A stretch of 64,000 nt of DNA from Bacteriovoracaceae bacterium (GTDB lineage Bacteria > Bdellovibrionota > Bacteriovoracia > Bacteriovoracales > Bacteriovoracaceae). The DNA lies in NCBI GenBank assembly GCA_024711325.1, contig JANJTC010000002.1, positions 62,001-126,000 on the forward strand. Direction: 5' to 3'. Shown in pieces: positions 17,418 to 25,975 of the stretch. The notes under the pieces were generated by a model, which had not been told where the DNA came from, made no database searches, and saw only the letters and a list, made by a program, of their open reading frames with translations. Positions within the stretch are counted from its first letter, which is position 1. Each line of letters starts with the position of its first letter. The translations under genes were made by a program, and so were the position numbers.

Positions 17418-20400
17418 TTAGCGTTTGAGTTCGATGGTTCGCTGAATTTGCCCAGGTCCAGGAATTTCATGGGGATCAATGTCACCTTTGATCACCCAAA
17501 TCTCATTAGGTTTGTTTTTATTCCGGAGGTAAGTTAACTCTACTCCGCCTTCCGCATCAATGGTTTGAATAATCGAGATGGAATCAGGGTCACTGGCCCC
17601 GACACCCATGACTTCCTGTTGACGACCATATTTATAGGAGAATTCATCCCGAACCTGTTTTAGGCGGGTGAGATCCACGTCTTTATTGGCCTTTCTTGCT
17701 CCAACTAATACCCGCGACTTTAAGAGGGCCTGAAGCTCAGGTGCCTTATGGGCCCCATATTCTCCAACCACCATGGCCCCCATGGCGAAGGCCTTACCGA
17801 CATCCCGGTTTTTAGAAGTAGAGTAGCCGTAACTGATTCCATACATCGGGCCTGTTTCCGAATGATCCCGGGCCATTTGTACCAGTCCATCATTGAAAAC
17901 ATTGTCGTTATATTTTTCAAAATCCTCCAGGGCCGCTTTACGGATATCTTCCGGAGAAGCCTTGCCCCGGACTTTTCCTACCACGGCATTTGAGGCCATA
18001 TGGGTATTGAGTTCTTTGAACATAGAGATAATCTCTTCTTCGCTCTTGACCTCATGCTTGGAGGCCAGACCCCGCCAGGTAATATCATCTGAATACCATG
18101 ACTTCATTTTGAAGTTAAAGAGCTCCGGATCATGATAACTGGATTTACCGTAGAGTTGCTTGAAGTCTTCATCGACATAGCCGATCTCAACCCGTTCGAT
18201 ACCTTTCTTAGGATGTTTGTAATAGATATTGTTTTTTGCAAAGACCTCATCCACTCGTTTATGAATGATATCCCAACTCTTAACCGGATCACTTGCCAGA
18301 GAAACTTTAAGTGATGGATCGGCCTTAATTTCGCGTTTAATGATTTCACGATAAAGGCGAGGGTCAATGTATTCGACTCCGTCCATCTGAGGAACTTTTT
18401 TCTCACCTTTGAGTGCCACCTTAACCGGTGGACGGGTATAAGGAGTGATGAGATCAACCGAATTTTCAATTGGCAGACCGAATCTTAAGCGCTCAGTTAA
18501 GTCATCCACCAGGAAATCACTGGCAAGGATTCCATGTTTGATGATTTTTCGCCATTCTTCCTGACTCTTATAAATGTCTGAGTCAGGTTCAATGATTCGA
18601 GGAGGGGGGAAACCCTCTCGCATCAATGCGTAAGAGAGGGCGAACTCTCGGGTGCTTCGGCCATTGCCGTTAGCTAAAGGATGAATGGAAACCAGATCTC
18701 GTTGGAATTTTGCCACGAGGTTAACAAACTCATCGAGTTTTTCAGGAGAATTAATTTCTCCGATGAGGGTTCTCTCACGAGTAAACCAATCCATCAGATC
18801 GTCCACCATGGCATCAACCAATTTCTTGGTGACCTGCATTTTGTTGCGGGAAAGATTGGCATACTCGGCATTGAGCTTAGTCATCTCATCCCGGTACTTC
18901 TCTCCCTCAGGTCCGGCCTTCCAGATGGAATCCCTGCCGTGGTAATCATTTTGCAGTTTGAGTAATCGGTTACTGACTGACTGGTAGTTTTCTACTTCAA
19001 TGACCAGTGCAGGATGATTTTTCCGGATGAGATCGAGCCCTTCCTTACGGACATCATCCACATTCGGATACATGATCTGACCATAGGCCTTCCCATCTGC
19101 GGTCTTGCCTTTTTCAATCCAGGTTAGATACGGATTTTTCTGGATCTCTTCCAGAACGGAAGCATTGATTGGACTGTGAGATGGTACATTCCCATACCAG
19201 TGGCCATCGCGAATTTTTCCTAAGTCTTTTTCAGGAACTTTTTCAATTCCGCCTTTCATCATCTTGCGATGGACTTCCAGCAGAGTGTTCTTATTCATCG
19301 GTGGTTTTTCACTCAAGAGATAAGTTCGGGCGCTCTTGAAGTTTTTAAAGGCATCAGCATCATACCTATTGGCCATGGCCGATTTATTAACGGTTTTTTC
19401 ACCCTGAATGAAGGTATCAAGTTCTGGAATCGTGTGCTGGTAATCAACGAAGTAGAGGGAGTCCACATTATCAGCGATAATGATGGCCTCTTTTTTATCT
19501 TCTGCTCCATAGATGGCGCGAGTGATGAAATTAGTGTTTTTCTTGGTGTACTTTTGATCAATGAGTTTTGCCAGCTTTTCCCGTTTCGCAAGATAATTGC
19601 CATCGACCACATCTTCAGCAAATCCACTAAAGAGGGTGTCACCGGGTTGGATGAGTTCACGCACTGGTGGTCTTCCGGCCAGACCTGCGCGGATGAGGAT
19701 GTCGGCTTCATCTTTAGTAAAGCCACCATCAGTCAGAATTTTATATTTTTCCCTGAGCTCTCGCCAGCTGTATTCAAAAACCCCGTTGTCCGGACCGGCC
19801 AGGTGGGCCTCTTCCAGTGAACGGGCCATTTTGATTTTCTCTTCCGCTGAAATGTTTTCGCGTTTGAGAAGTTTCATGGCCTCGGCAAAACGCTCATCTG
19901 AAGGAAGTTTGGCATTATCAATAATCTGTTTGTAGGTAGGCGAGGAGTTTCCTACCACTTTGGCCCGGGCCTCACCCTGAATGACATGGGCCCCAAACTT
20001 TTTAGTGATCGCATCTTTGAGAGGACCATCAGGTAATGCGGCAATTTCCAGATACAGCTCTTTCTCCGCTTGTAAGATCTTCTCGGGAGTTAATTTTTTG
20101 GCGAGATCTCCATACTGAAGTTCCGGATAAAGATGTCTGATGATATCTGAGAATTCAGTTTTCTCATTGGCCAGCAGATCCTTTAATAGTTCGCGTCTCT
20201 TTGGTTCAACTTTGGCCAGAAGCTCTTCTTCAAGTTTGAGAAGATCTTTGTGCTTGGCCTTTTTTACTTTCGCTTCTTCAATTCGTGCCAGCAGCGTGTC
20301 CATATTTTTTTGCTGACTGGTTACTGCCTGGGTAACCGTTGTGGTCACGGCCAGTTGTGGAGCACCAAGCTTTAAAACTTTATCAAAGCTTCGGCCACCG

Positions 20401-21791
20401 GCCTTATAGGCCATAGTGGTAAGAGGATTTTCAATCGGATATATAACTATTTTTCCAGTCGTCTTTAAGGCCTTACCTGAAAAGTGGATGACTTTTCCGG
20501 CGGGAGAGTCAACCAGATAAGCTCCGCCCTTTTTAAAGGCATTGGCAAATGTAGCGTAAGAGGCTTTGAGCACTTTTCTCAAAGGTGAGGCCAGGTATTT
20601 ATTAATTGTTTTTAGTGCTGCCTCGACTGCTGCCTTGGAAGCTTTCACTCCCGTGGAAATTTTAAGCACATTATCAATCTTAGCGGATGATTCTGTTGCT
20701 AATTTAGCGGCACGGGAATTTTTAATCGCCGCTATTCCTTTATCTGAAATCTTAAACAGTTTAGAAATTTTAACTGCGCCATTGGCCCCGTGTTTTACGG
20801 CCGTGACAAGTCCTCCGGTTAAAAAGGCGGGAACCACTTCTGCAACTAAGGTACCGGTGGCAGCACATAGACCATTTGCCCAGGTTTTGCAGGACATGCA
20901 ATCAAAGGTCTCTGTTGGTTTTTCACACTTACTAAAACGAGGGACCCCTGCCCATTTTTGGCAGAAGAGATCGTTTTTCATCCACTCTTTAACTGACCCC
21001 ATCAGGGCTTCCCAGATTTTTTTCATGGTCCCTGGGAAGTCATTTACCAGACTATCAAAAACTCCGGAGTTTTCTGAAGCCTGGGCCAAGGCAAGTTGAG
21101 AAGTCGCAGCGTGGTCTTCGCCGCCTTTGACCCAGTCCCAGAATTCGGTCATTTTTTTACTGGCGGCATTTCCCGCCATTTTTAAAAGATCCCAGGCCCC
21201 TTCAAAAAAAGAGATAGCGGCCTTTAAAAAACCGGTGGCAAGTTGAGTGGCACAACTATCATCACCTAAGTGACAACCCTTGGGTTTGGCATTCTCCGGA
21301 ACCATGAGTTCGGCCAGATATCCACCTACACCCATGGCAGATGATATCAGGACACAGCCCATGTCAGATGGGCATTGTTTTTTGATGGCCAATTTTTTTG
21401 GTTCCGTACAACTAAGAGTTTCTTCGGCCTGGTTCAGCTCTTTGACTTGAGAATTAAGAGAGAGCTCAGCTTGAGGAAGTTTGCAATCACCGCTTTCACA
21501 TCCCAGTCGTTCTTGAAGAAGGTTCTGGTGTTTACTTAGTTCAGTTTCCAGATGATTGATTTCGGTCAGAAATTTCCAACACTCTTCTGTCAGTCCTTTT
21601 TCCACCGCCGCCGGCAAACAGGATTTCTGATAAAGCGCTCCCACATCTTCCAGTCTTTCAACCAGCTTTTCAATGCATTCTCCATCCTCGCAGGTTGAAG
21701 TCTTGGCAAAACTAATTGAGATAGGACCCCAGGATGTGAGCGATGAGGCCAGGAGGAGGAAGGCCAGTTTGAAGGCGAGTAGTGACTTCAT
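17418..21791 (-). CDS. Very large secreted Fic-domain protein with ART-like C-terminus
   Basis: A 1457-residue exported protein. Residues 1-29 form a signal peptide. Residues 30-310 are cysteine-rich; 330-500 are helical with small hydrophobic patches; 500-800 are charged and helical. The Fic domain follows, with the active motif HPLANGNGRSTRE at residues 1037-1049; Fic enzymes usually transfer AMP onto target hydroxyls. The usual acidic residue before GNGR is N here. The C-terminal part has TWRG (R1240), YSTS (1323-1326) and QQE (1391-1393), the order expected of an R-S-E ADP-ribosyltransferase. It is in an operon behind the 178-residue secreted protein. Role as a predation effector is inferred. 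Confidence 0.78.
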   Translation of the reverse strand: MKSLLAFKLAFLLLASSLTSWGPISISFAKTSTCEDGECIEKLVERLEDVGALYQKSCLPAAVEKGLTEECWKFLTEINHLETELSKHQNLLQERLGCESGDCKLPQAELSLNSQVKELNQAEETLSCTEPKKLAIKKQCPSDMGCVLISSAMGVGGYLAELMVPENAKPKGCHLGDDSCATQLATGFLKAAISFFEGAWDLLKMAGNAASKKMTEFWDWVKGGEDHAATSQLALAQASENSGVFDSLVNDFPGTMKKIWEALMGSVKEWMKNDLFCQKWAGVPRFSKCEKPTETFDCMSCKTWANGLCAATGTLVAEVVPAFLTGGLVTAVKHGANGAVKISKLFKISDKGIAAIKNSRAAKLATESSAKIDNVLKISTGVKASKAAVEAALKTINKYLASPLRKVLKASYATFANAFKKGGAYLVDSPAGKVIHFSGKALKTTGKIVIYPIENPLTTMAYKAGGRSFDKVLKLGAPQLAVTTTVTQAVTSQQKNMDTLLARIEEAKVKKAKHKDLLKLEEELLAKVEPKRRELLKDLLANEKTEFSDIIRHLYPELQYGDLAKKLTPEKILQAEKELYLEIAALPDGPLKDAITKKFGAHVIQGEARAKVVGNSSPTYKQIIDNAKLPSDERFAEAMKLLKRENISAEEKIKMARSLEEAHLAGPDNGVFEYSWRELREKYKILTDGGFTKDEADILIRAGLAGRPPVRELIQPGDTLFSGFAEDVVDGNYLAKREKLAKLIDQKYTKKNTNFITRAIYGAEDKKEAIIIADNVDSLYFVDYQHTIPELDTFIQGEKTVNKSAMANRYDADAFKNFKSARTYLLSEKPPMNKNTLLEVHRKMMKGGIEKVPEKDLGKIRDGHWYGNVPSHSPINASVLEEIQKNPYLTWIEKGKTADGKAYGQIMYPNVDDVRKEGLDLIRKNHPALVIEVENYQSVSNRLLKLQNDYHGRDSIWKAGPEGEKYRDEMTKLNAEYANLSRNKMQVTKKLVDAMVDDLMDWFTRERTLIGEINSPEKLDEFVNLVAKFQRDLVSIHPLANGNGRSTREFALSYALMREGFPPPRIIEPDSDIYKSQEEWRKIIKHGILASDFLVDDLTERLRFGLPIENSVDLITPYTRPPVKVALKGEKKVPQMDGVEYIDPRLYREIIKREIKADPSLKVSLASDPVKSWDIIHKRVDEVFAKNNIYYKHPKKGIERVEIGYVDEDFKQLYGKSSYHDPELFNFKMKSWYSDDITWRGLASKHEVKSEEEIISMFKELNTHMASNAVVGKVRGKASPEDIRKAALEDFEKYNDNVFNDGLVQMARDHSETGPMYGISYGYSTSKNRDVGKAFAMGAMVVGEYGAHKAPELQALLKSRVLVGARKANKDVDLTRLKQVRDEFSYKYGRQQEVMGVGASDPDSISIIQTIDAEGGVELTYLRNKNKPNEIWVIKGDIDPHEIPGPGQIQRTIELKR

Positions 21792-22328
21792 TTAAACGCC
21801 TCCACAATCAAGGCCATTGATCAGATCGGAGAAGTCTTTTTCATGGGCTTCATTTTTACTGAGTCTTAACGACTTAGAAAAAAGGATCTTTCCACGGCAT
21901 TCAATATAGTAGGACTGCTCCTGATAAGTCTTACCTTCGTGGGCATAGCGTAGTCCAATCTTATGCACCTTATGGCCATGTTGATTGACTTTTACTTCAT
22001 AAGGAAAAAATGAAATCACATCAGCGTTGACCGTTTTGGCCCATTCTTTCCTGCTGGATTGATAGGATTTCTGAGAGGTGGCCAGTGACTTAACATCCAA
22101 CTCCAGATCGGCACCGGTGTCGGTAAAAGAAATATTGGACCTTTGTCCGTTGGCCTCTGGTGAGAAATAAATAAAAGGCATGCCAAATAGATCTTTGCCT
22201 AATTTCCAGTTGGTTTTCTCTTCAATAAAGATTGAGCGGGTATTTCTTTTGAGTTCCAGGCTTTTTGCATAGGCCGTAGTCAAAGAAAGGGATATAATAC
22301 AAACGAAGACAAAAATTACTTTCATCAT
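21792..22328 (-). CDS. Small secreted protein, partner of the Fic protein
   Basis: A 178-residue protein with a Sec signal peptide (MKVIFVFVCIISLSLTTAYA) and a beta-rich mature part; no domain is recognised. Two ATG codons stand in tandem at 22328 and 22325 behind GGAG, and the open frame to 22409 overlaps the divergent gene and is not needed. The stop is directly followed by the Fic gene start (no gap), so the two are cotranscribed; it may be a chaperone, immunity or delivery partner, which is inference. Confidence 0.68.
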   Translation of the reverse strand: MMKVIFVFVCIISLSLTTAYAKSLELKRNTRSIFIEEKTNWKLGKDLFGMPFIYFSPEANGQRSNISFTDTGADLELDVKSLATSQKSYQSSRKEWAKTVNADVISFFPYEVKVNQHGHKVHKIGLRYAHEGKTYQEQSYYIECRGKILFSKSLRLSKNEAHEKDFSDLINGLDCGGV

Positions 22329-22376
22329 ATGGACTCCTACTTCCATCTGATCGGTTATTTTTATCAGGAGCTTAGT

Positions 22377-22988
22377 ATGCAAGTGCTGGTGAAGAACCCT
22401 CTGGCCCAAATAGATTTGAAGGACTTGGACATCATCCAGAGTTTCTGGTCAAAAGACTGTTATTACATGGGTCCTCGCTTCAGTATGAGCTCTCTCATGG
22501 AGGCAACTGATCCACTCGGATTATCCCCATATCTGATTTTAAATGCCCAAATAGCCTTTTTATTGTCTTTATTAGAACCCAAGTCCACCACTTTAACCCA
22601 AAATCTCGGACCCTTGGGCACAGTCGGTGCTTTTTTATTTACAGGTAAATCTATTATCCATCGGGAAGATGAGATTAAAGTCGCCAAGTATCTTAAAGAA
22701 TATGTGCCAAAAGATTCTGGCATACCGGCACCACAGGGTTTACCGGATCAGATGATTATTTTTGGGGAACATTCCATTCGGAAAAATTTATGGGAGAAGC
22801 TGGAGGTGGGTGGAACTTTTATACTAGGGGCCACTCAGCAAAAGATTTCTATCGATCCTGCCTTTGATTTTGAAGCATTTGGAAGTTTATATCCAGTAGG
22901 GGAAGCCACTGAATTTGGATGGCGGATTAATGATGAAAACATCGGCATGGAGTGGTTTGAAATCGTCAAAGTCAAAAAACGTTCTTAA
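22377..22988 (+). CDS. Hypothetical cytosolic protein
   Basis: A 203-residue protein with no signal peptide. The start at 22377 follows CAGGAG with good spacing; the frame extends back to 22329 over the opposite gene's start region. Sequence features such as SFWSKDCYYMGPRF and GPLGTVGAFLFTGKSIIHREDEI give no recognisable family. It is divergent from the Fic operon and convergent, with a 4-base overlap, with the gene ending at 22985. Confidence 0.6.
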   Translation: MQVLVKNPLAQIDLKDLDIIQSFWSKDCYYMGPRFSMSSLMEATDPLGLSPYLILNAQIAFLLSLLEPKSTTLTQNLGPLGTVGAFLFTGKSIIHREDEIKVAKYLKEYVPKDSGIPAPQGLPDQMIIFGEHSIRKNLWEKLEVGGTFILGATQQKISIDPAFDFEAFGSLYPVGEATEFGWRINDENIGMEWFEIVKVKKRS

Positions 22989-23509
22989 GCTTCCAGAAGA
23001 TCCAGAATCAGACCGCTTTGAGTAAACTTTTTAAAATTTCCCTGATTCTTATCCTCAATAAAAGAGCGATCAGTTTGTGGGCCGTCTTCCAGATGCTGCA
23101 GGAGATCCAGTTCTTCATCCGTCATTTCTAAACTTTGAATTCGGTCCTGTGAATCACGGTATAAACAAAGCACATGAGGATACTCAATGATTTCCACTTT
23201 TCCTTCATGGGCCTCTTTCAACATTTTCTGCACATCAAATTCCAGGCTCAGAAAGAGGGCCGTGGGATTTAAATAGATTCCCGGAATATGGGGAAAGGGT
23301 TCATCTGAAGTTTTAGCATCAAATAAGGCCAGCTCATAAAAGGCCAGTTCAAATAAATAGGGAGGACAATCCCCTTCCAGGGTTTTTTGTTGAAGGTATT
23401 CCGGAAAAGACAGATCGATATATTGACCTTCGTATTCCTTGGTCACGGCATCCCAATCTAAATCTGAAAAAAGAGTGAGGCTCGGGAACATTTGTTGTAA
23501 TGCATGCAT
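22985..23509 (-). CDS. Hypothetical protein, weakly DUF2063-like
   Basis: A 174-residue acidic soluble protein. The segment FPEYLQQKTLEGDCPPYLFELAFYELALFDA resembles the middle of DUF2063-type proteins, which accompany DUF692 (MNIO) enzymes that modify peptides, but no DUF692 gene is nearby and the match is weak. The rest is featureless to me. Confidence 0.5.
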   Translation of the reverse strand: MHALQQMFPSLTLFSDLDWDAVTKEYEGQYIDLSFPEYLQQKTLEGDCPPYLFELAFYELALFDAKTSDEPFPHIPGIYLNPTALFLSLEFDVQKMLKEAHEGKVEIIEYPHVLCLYRDSQDRIQSLEMTDEELDLLQHLEDGPQTDRSFIEDKNQGNFKKFTQSGLILDLLEA

Positions 23510-23632
23510 GTCTCAACTCCCTTGGGGGGTCATTAATGGGGGACATCTTAACAGGACTGACCCAGCAGTCTTCTTGATCCTGGCCAATTTTTTTTCTTAA
23601 CTTTTGACTTTTCGGTTGTTTAGCGATGACAT

Positions 23633-23893
23633 ATGAGGGCCATGACTGAATTTCCTGTAGAAAAATACATTGAATTAGAAAATAATCCCTACCTTTTAGG
23701 TAGGATAAGCATCAATCAGGTCAAAGAAAACTTCCACGCTGAAGTTGATATCATCCACAAAGAATCACATAAAATTTTTAAGCATGTAGATATCGTTTAT
23801 AATCAATATAGCGCTGAAGAAGCATTGATTGTAGGAGTTCAAAGGCTCAAGCAGTTTTTGGAGTCCGTTGAAAAACAATCTCAATACCATTAG
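23633..23893 (+). CDS. Small hypothetical protein
   Basis: An 86-residue acidic protein (LLGRISINQVKENFHAEVDI, then many charged residues). No motif is recognised. Start could be 23633 or the ATG at 23642. It is followed 8 bp later by the metal-binding chaperone gene and probably cotranscribed with it. Confidence 0.5.
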   Translation: MRAMTEFPVEKYIELENNPYLLGRISINQVKENFHAEVDIIHKESHKIFKHVDIVYNQYSAEEALIVGVQRLKQFLESVEKQSQYH

Positions 23894-23901
23894 AGGTTAA
23901 T

Positions 23902-24099
23902 ATGGGCGTTTTTAAAGTTTCCGACATGACTTGTGGCCACTGTGAGAAGGCGATCAAGACCGAGCTTGCTAAAGGTGATCCTAAAGTGAAAGTGGATGTA
24001 AATTTAAAAGATAAAACTGTGGCAGTTGAAAACCTAACTGACGACCGGGTCATCTTTTTATTAAAAGAAATTGGTTATAGTCCCGAAAAAATAAAGTAA
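23902..24099 (+). CDS. Heavy-metal-associated (HMA) domain protein, copper chaperone-like
   Basis: A 65-residue single HMA domain. The metal site is MTCGHCEKAI near residues 9-18 (CxxC), followed by the ferredoxin-like beta-alpha-beta-beta-alpha-beta pattern ending KEIGYSPEKI. Such proteins carry Cu(I) to P-type ATPases. No copper ATPase lies in the window. AGAGG upstream supports the ATG at 23902. Confidence 0.85.
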   Translation: MGVFKVSDMTCGHCEKAIKTELAKGDPKVKVDVNLKDKTVAVENLTDDRVIFLLKEIGYSPEKIK

Positions 24100-24105
24100 T
24101 CATCT

Positions 24106-24903
24106 GTGCTGCAATTAGAGTTTTTTCCCAGGACGGAATTAAGATCTCTTTTAGACTTTCAAAGTCTTGAGCATTCTCAATTGCCCTTATCAGATCGAAA
24201 ACGACTGGCCTATTATCCGGAATTTTATCAGGCCCCGAAGGCCAACGATATTATCCGACGGCAGCATGCCCAATTGGTGGATAAGATCCTGGGTCTTAGA
24301 GTTAAGTACATTGAAGAAATGCTAGTAGCCGAAGCTCAGGGATTTGAGCCAGAGGGGACTCATGAAACATGGGGACCGATCCTGCATCAGGGTGTACAAA
24401 CCTGGATTGGGCTTGAATTACAGACACTGCAAACCCCTTACTCTGAATGTTTTAGAATCCTTCAGCTCTTAAAGATTAAACCCTATCAGCATATAATCGA
24501 TTTAGGAGCGGCCTACGGGAGAATGGGAATTGTCATTGGTGGGCTCTACATCAAAAATTCATTCACAGGGTATGAGTATGTGAAGGCCCGGGTAGATGAA
24601 GGAAATCGGTTATACCGGGAACTGGGATTTTCACGCAGCCAGCTTCTGCAGCAGGATCTTTTTGCCCAAGATTTTGAATTACCCATGGCGGATGTTTATT
24701 TTATCTATGACTACGGCCAGGTGGAACACATCGACCATACCCTGAGACAAATAGAAAAGATTGCTCATAAGCGTCCGGTTAAGGTCGTGGTTAGAGGTAA
24801 ATTCACTAAACAGATCATCAGTGACTTTCATCCGTGGCTAGAGCTTAAGTACGAAGGCAAGCATGAAGAATTCTTTTCAATTTATACTGCTTACATTGTC
24901 TGA
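24106..24903 (+). CDS. Class I SAM-dependent methyltransferase-like protein
   Basis: A 265-residue protein with a GTG start. Residues 125-200 hold a methyltransferase-like Rossmann core: IIDLGAAYGRMGIVIGGLY, then FTGYEYVKARVDEGNRLY and an acidic strand ADVYFIYDYGQVEHID. The substrate is unknown. It follows the HMA gene by 6 bp and overlaps the convergent mscS-type gene end by 27 bases. Confidence 0.65.
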   Translation: MLQLEFFPRTELRSLLDFQSLEHSQLPLSDRKRLAYYPEFYQAPKANDIIRRQHAQLVDKILGLRVKYIEEMLVAEAQGFEPEGTHETWGPILHQGVQTWIGLELQTLQTPYSECFRILQLLKIKPYQHIIDLGAAYGRMGIVIGGLYIKNSFTGYEYVKARVDEGNRLYRELGFSRSQLLQQDLFAQDFELPMADVYFIYDYGQVEHIDHTLRQIEKIAHKRPVKVVVRGKFTKQIISDFHPWLELKYEGKHEEFFSIYTAYIV

Positions 24904-25974
24904 TCTCTTTTCTGCCGGACCTTCTTTAAACGCATTGGTCATGAGGATTTCTGTAGGTGCCACCTGGATGCTTTGAGTAGGATAGGCAAAACTGATTTTT
25001 TCTGCATGAAAAGCCTCTTTAATATCAATCAAGATATCCTGATGAATATCCATGTAGATGTTGTAATCATCACTTAAGACCCAGTAGATCGTTTCAATCT
25101 TGGTATAGTTACTGATCTCCATGAAGTGACAGCGCTCAAAACGCACCATACTTTTAGTCCGAATGATCGCGGTAATCAAACTGACTGCCGTTCGAAGTTT
25201 ATCCGTACTAAGGTCGAGGGGGAGATAGAGCAGCAGGGGAATCCTGCGCTCATGCATCCGCTTGAAGTTTCTGATACGAGTTGCCAGAAGATCAGAGTTG
25301 GAAATGATGATCTGCTCACCTGAGAGTGAGCGGATACGAGTGGTCTTGAGACCAATCTTTTCGACCTCACCTAAGTACTGGTCGACGATGATAAAGTCCC
25401 CTACAACAAAGGGCTTATCCAGGACTATGGAAAGTGAGGCAAATAAGTCGCCTAGGATTTTTTGCAGCGCCAGGGCAACCGCAATACCTCCCACCCCCAG
25501 ACCAGCGATGATCGTGGTAATTTGGATACCCAGATTACTTAAGGTAAAGAGAAAGAGAATGGAGAAAAGGATGAATCGCGCCAGTAGTTGAATAAGACTA
25601 ATGGAACTGGCGGCACTGGGGTTTCTCAGAGTCTTACGTTTAATTTGTGAAGAGATCCATTTATCCAGCAGATGGTATGACCAGATGGCCACTTGCCACA
25701 TGAAGACCACAAAATAAATCCGGTCAGCGTACAAATTGACAATCTTAGTGTGCTTAATGAATCTGAATCCGATGTAAACAGCAGACAGAAACATGAATGG
25801 TTGAGTGGTTTTTTCTGCGAGGAAAACGACCACTTCATCCCAGCTATTCTTGGCCAGACCGGTAAATTTCCCCAGCCGCATGGAGAGCAGGGTCTTTAAC
25901 CCCCAAATGAGAATATAAGAGAGTAAACCTACCCCCAGACCCAATAGATACGGATTTGGTAATAGGTCGCGCAT
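24877..25974 (-). CDS. MscS-family mechanosensitive channel
   Basis: A 365-residue inner membrane protein with four N-terminal helices followed by the MscS pore and beta domain. The pore helix is GLGVGGIAVALALQKILGDLFASLS, then DKPFVVGDFIIVDQYLGEVEKIGLKTTRIRSL. Such channels release solutes on osmotic downshock. It lies 1 bp after the trehalose synthesis gene, so both sides of osmoprotection are in one operon. Confidence 0.88.
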   Translation of the reverse strand: MRDLLPNPYLLGLGVGLLSYILIWGLKTLLSMRLGKFTGLAKNSWDEVVVFLAEKTTQPFMFLSAVYIGFRFIKHTKIVNLYADRIYFVVFMWQVAIWSYHLLDKWISSQIKRKTLRNPSAASSISLIQLLARFILFSILFLFTLSNLGIQITTIIAGLGVGGIAVALALQKILGDLFASLSIVLDKPFVVGDFIIVDQYLGEVEKIGLKTTRIRSLSGEQIIISNSDLLATRIRNFKRMHERRIPLLLYLPLDLSTDKLRTAVSLITAIIRTKSMVRFERCHFMEISNYTKIETIYWVLSDDYNIYMDIHQDILIDIKEAFHAEKISFAYPTQSIQVAPTEILMTNAFKEGPAEKRSDNVSSIN

Positions 25975-25975
25975 T

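Noticed and set aside
18681..21099. Several open frames on the plus strand opposite the Fic gene (for example 19269-19820, 20566-21099)
   Set aside because: They are antisense shadows of a long, well-supported coding sequence and show no motifs or ribosome sites.
22329..22376. Longer N-terminus for the 22377-22988 protein
   Set aside because: The ATG at 22377 has a proper CAGGAG site, while the upstream start overlaps the start region of the divergent secreted protein gene.
23349..23546. 65-codon minus-strand frame overlapping the 22985-23509 gene start
   Set aside because: Shadow frame; composition is arginine- and proline-rich without a ribosome site.
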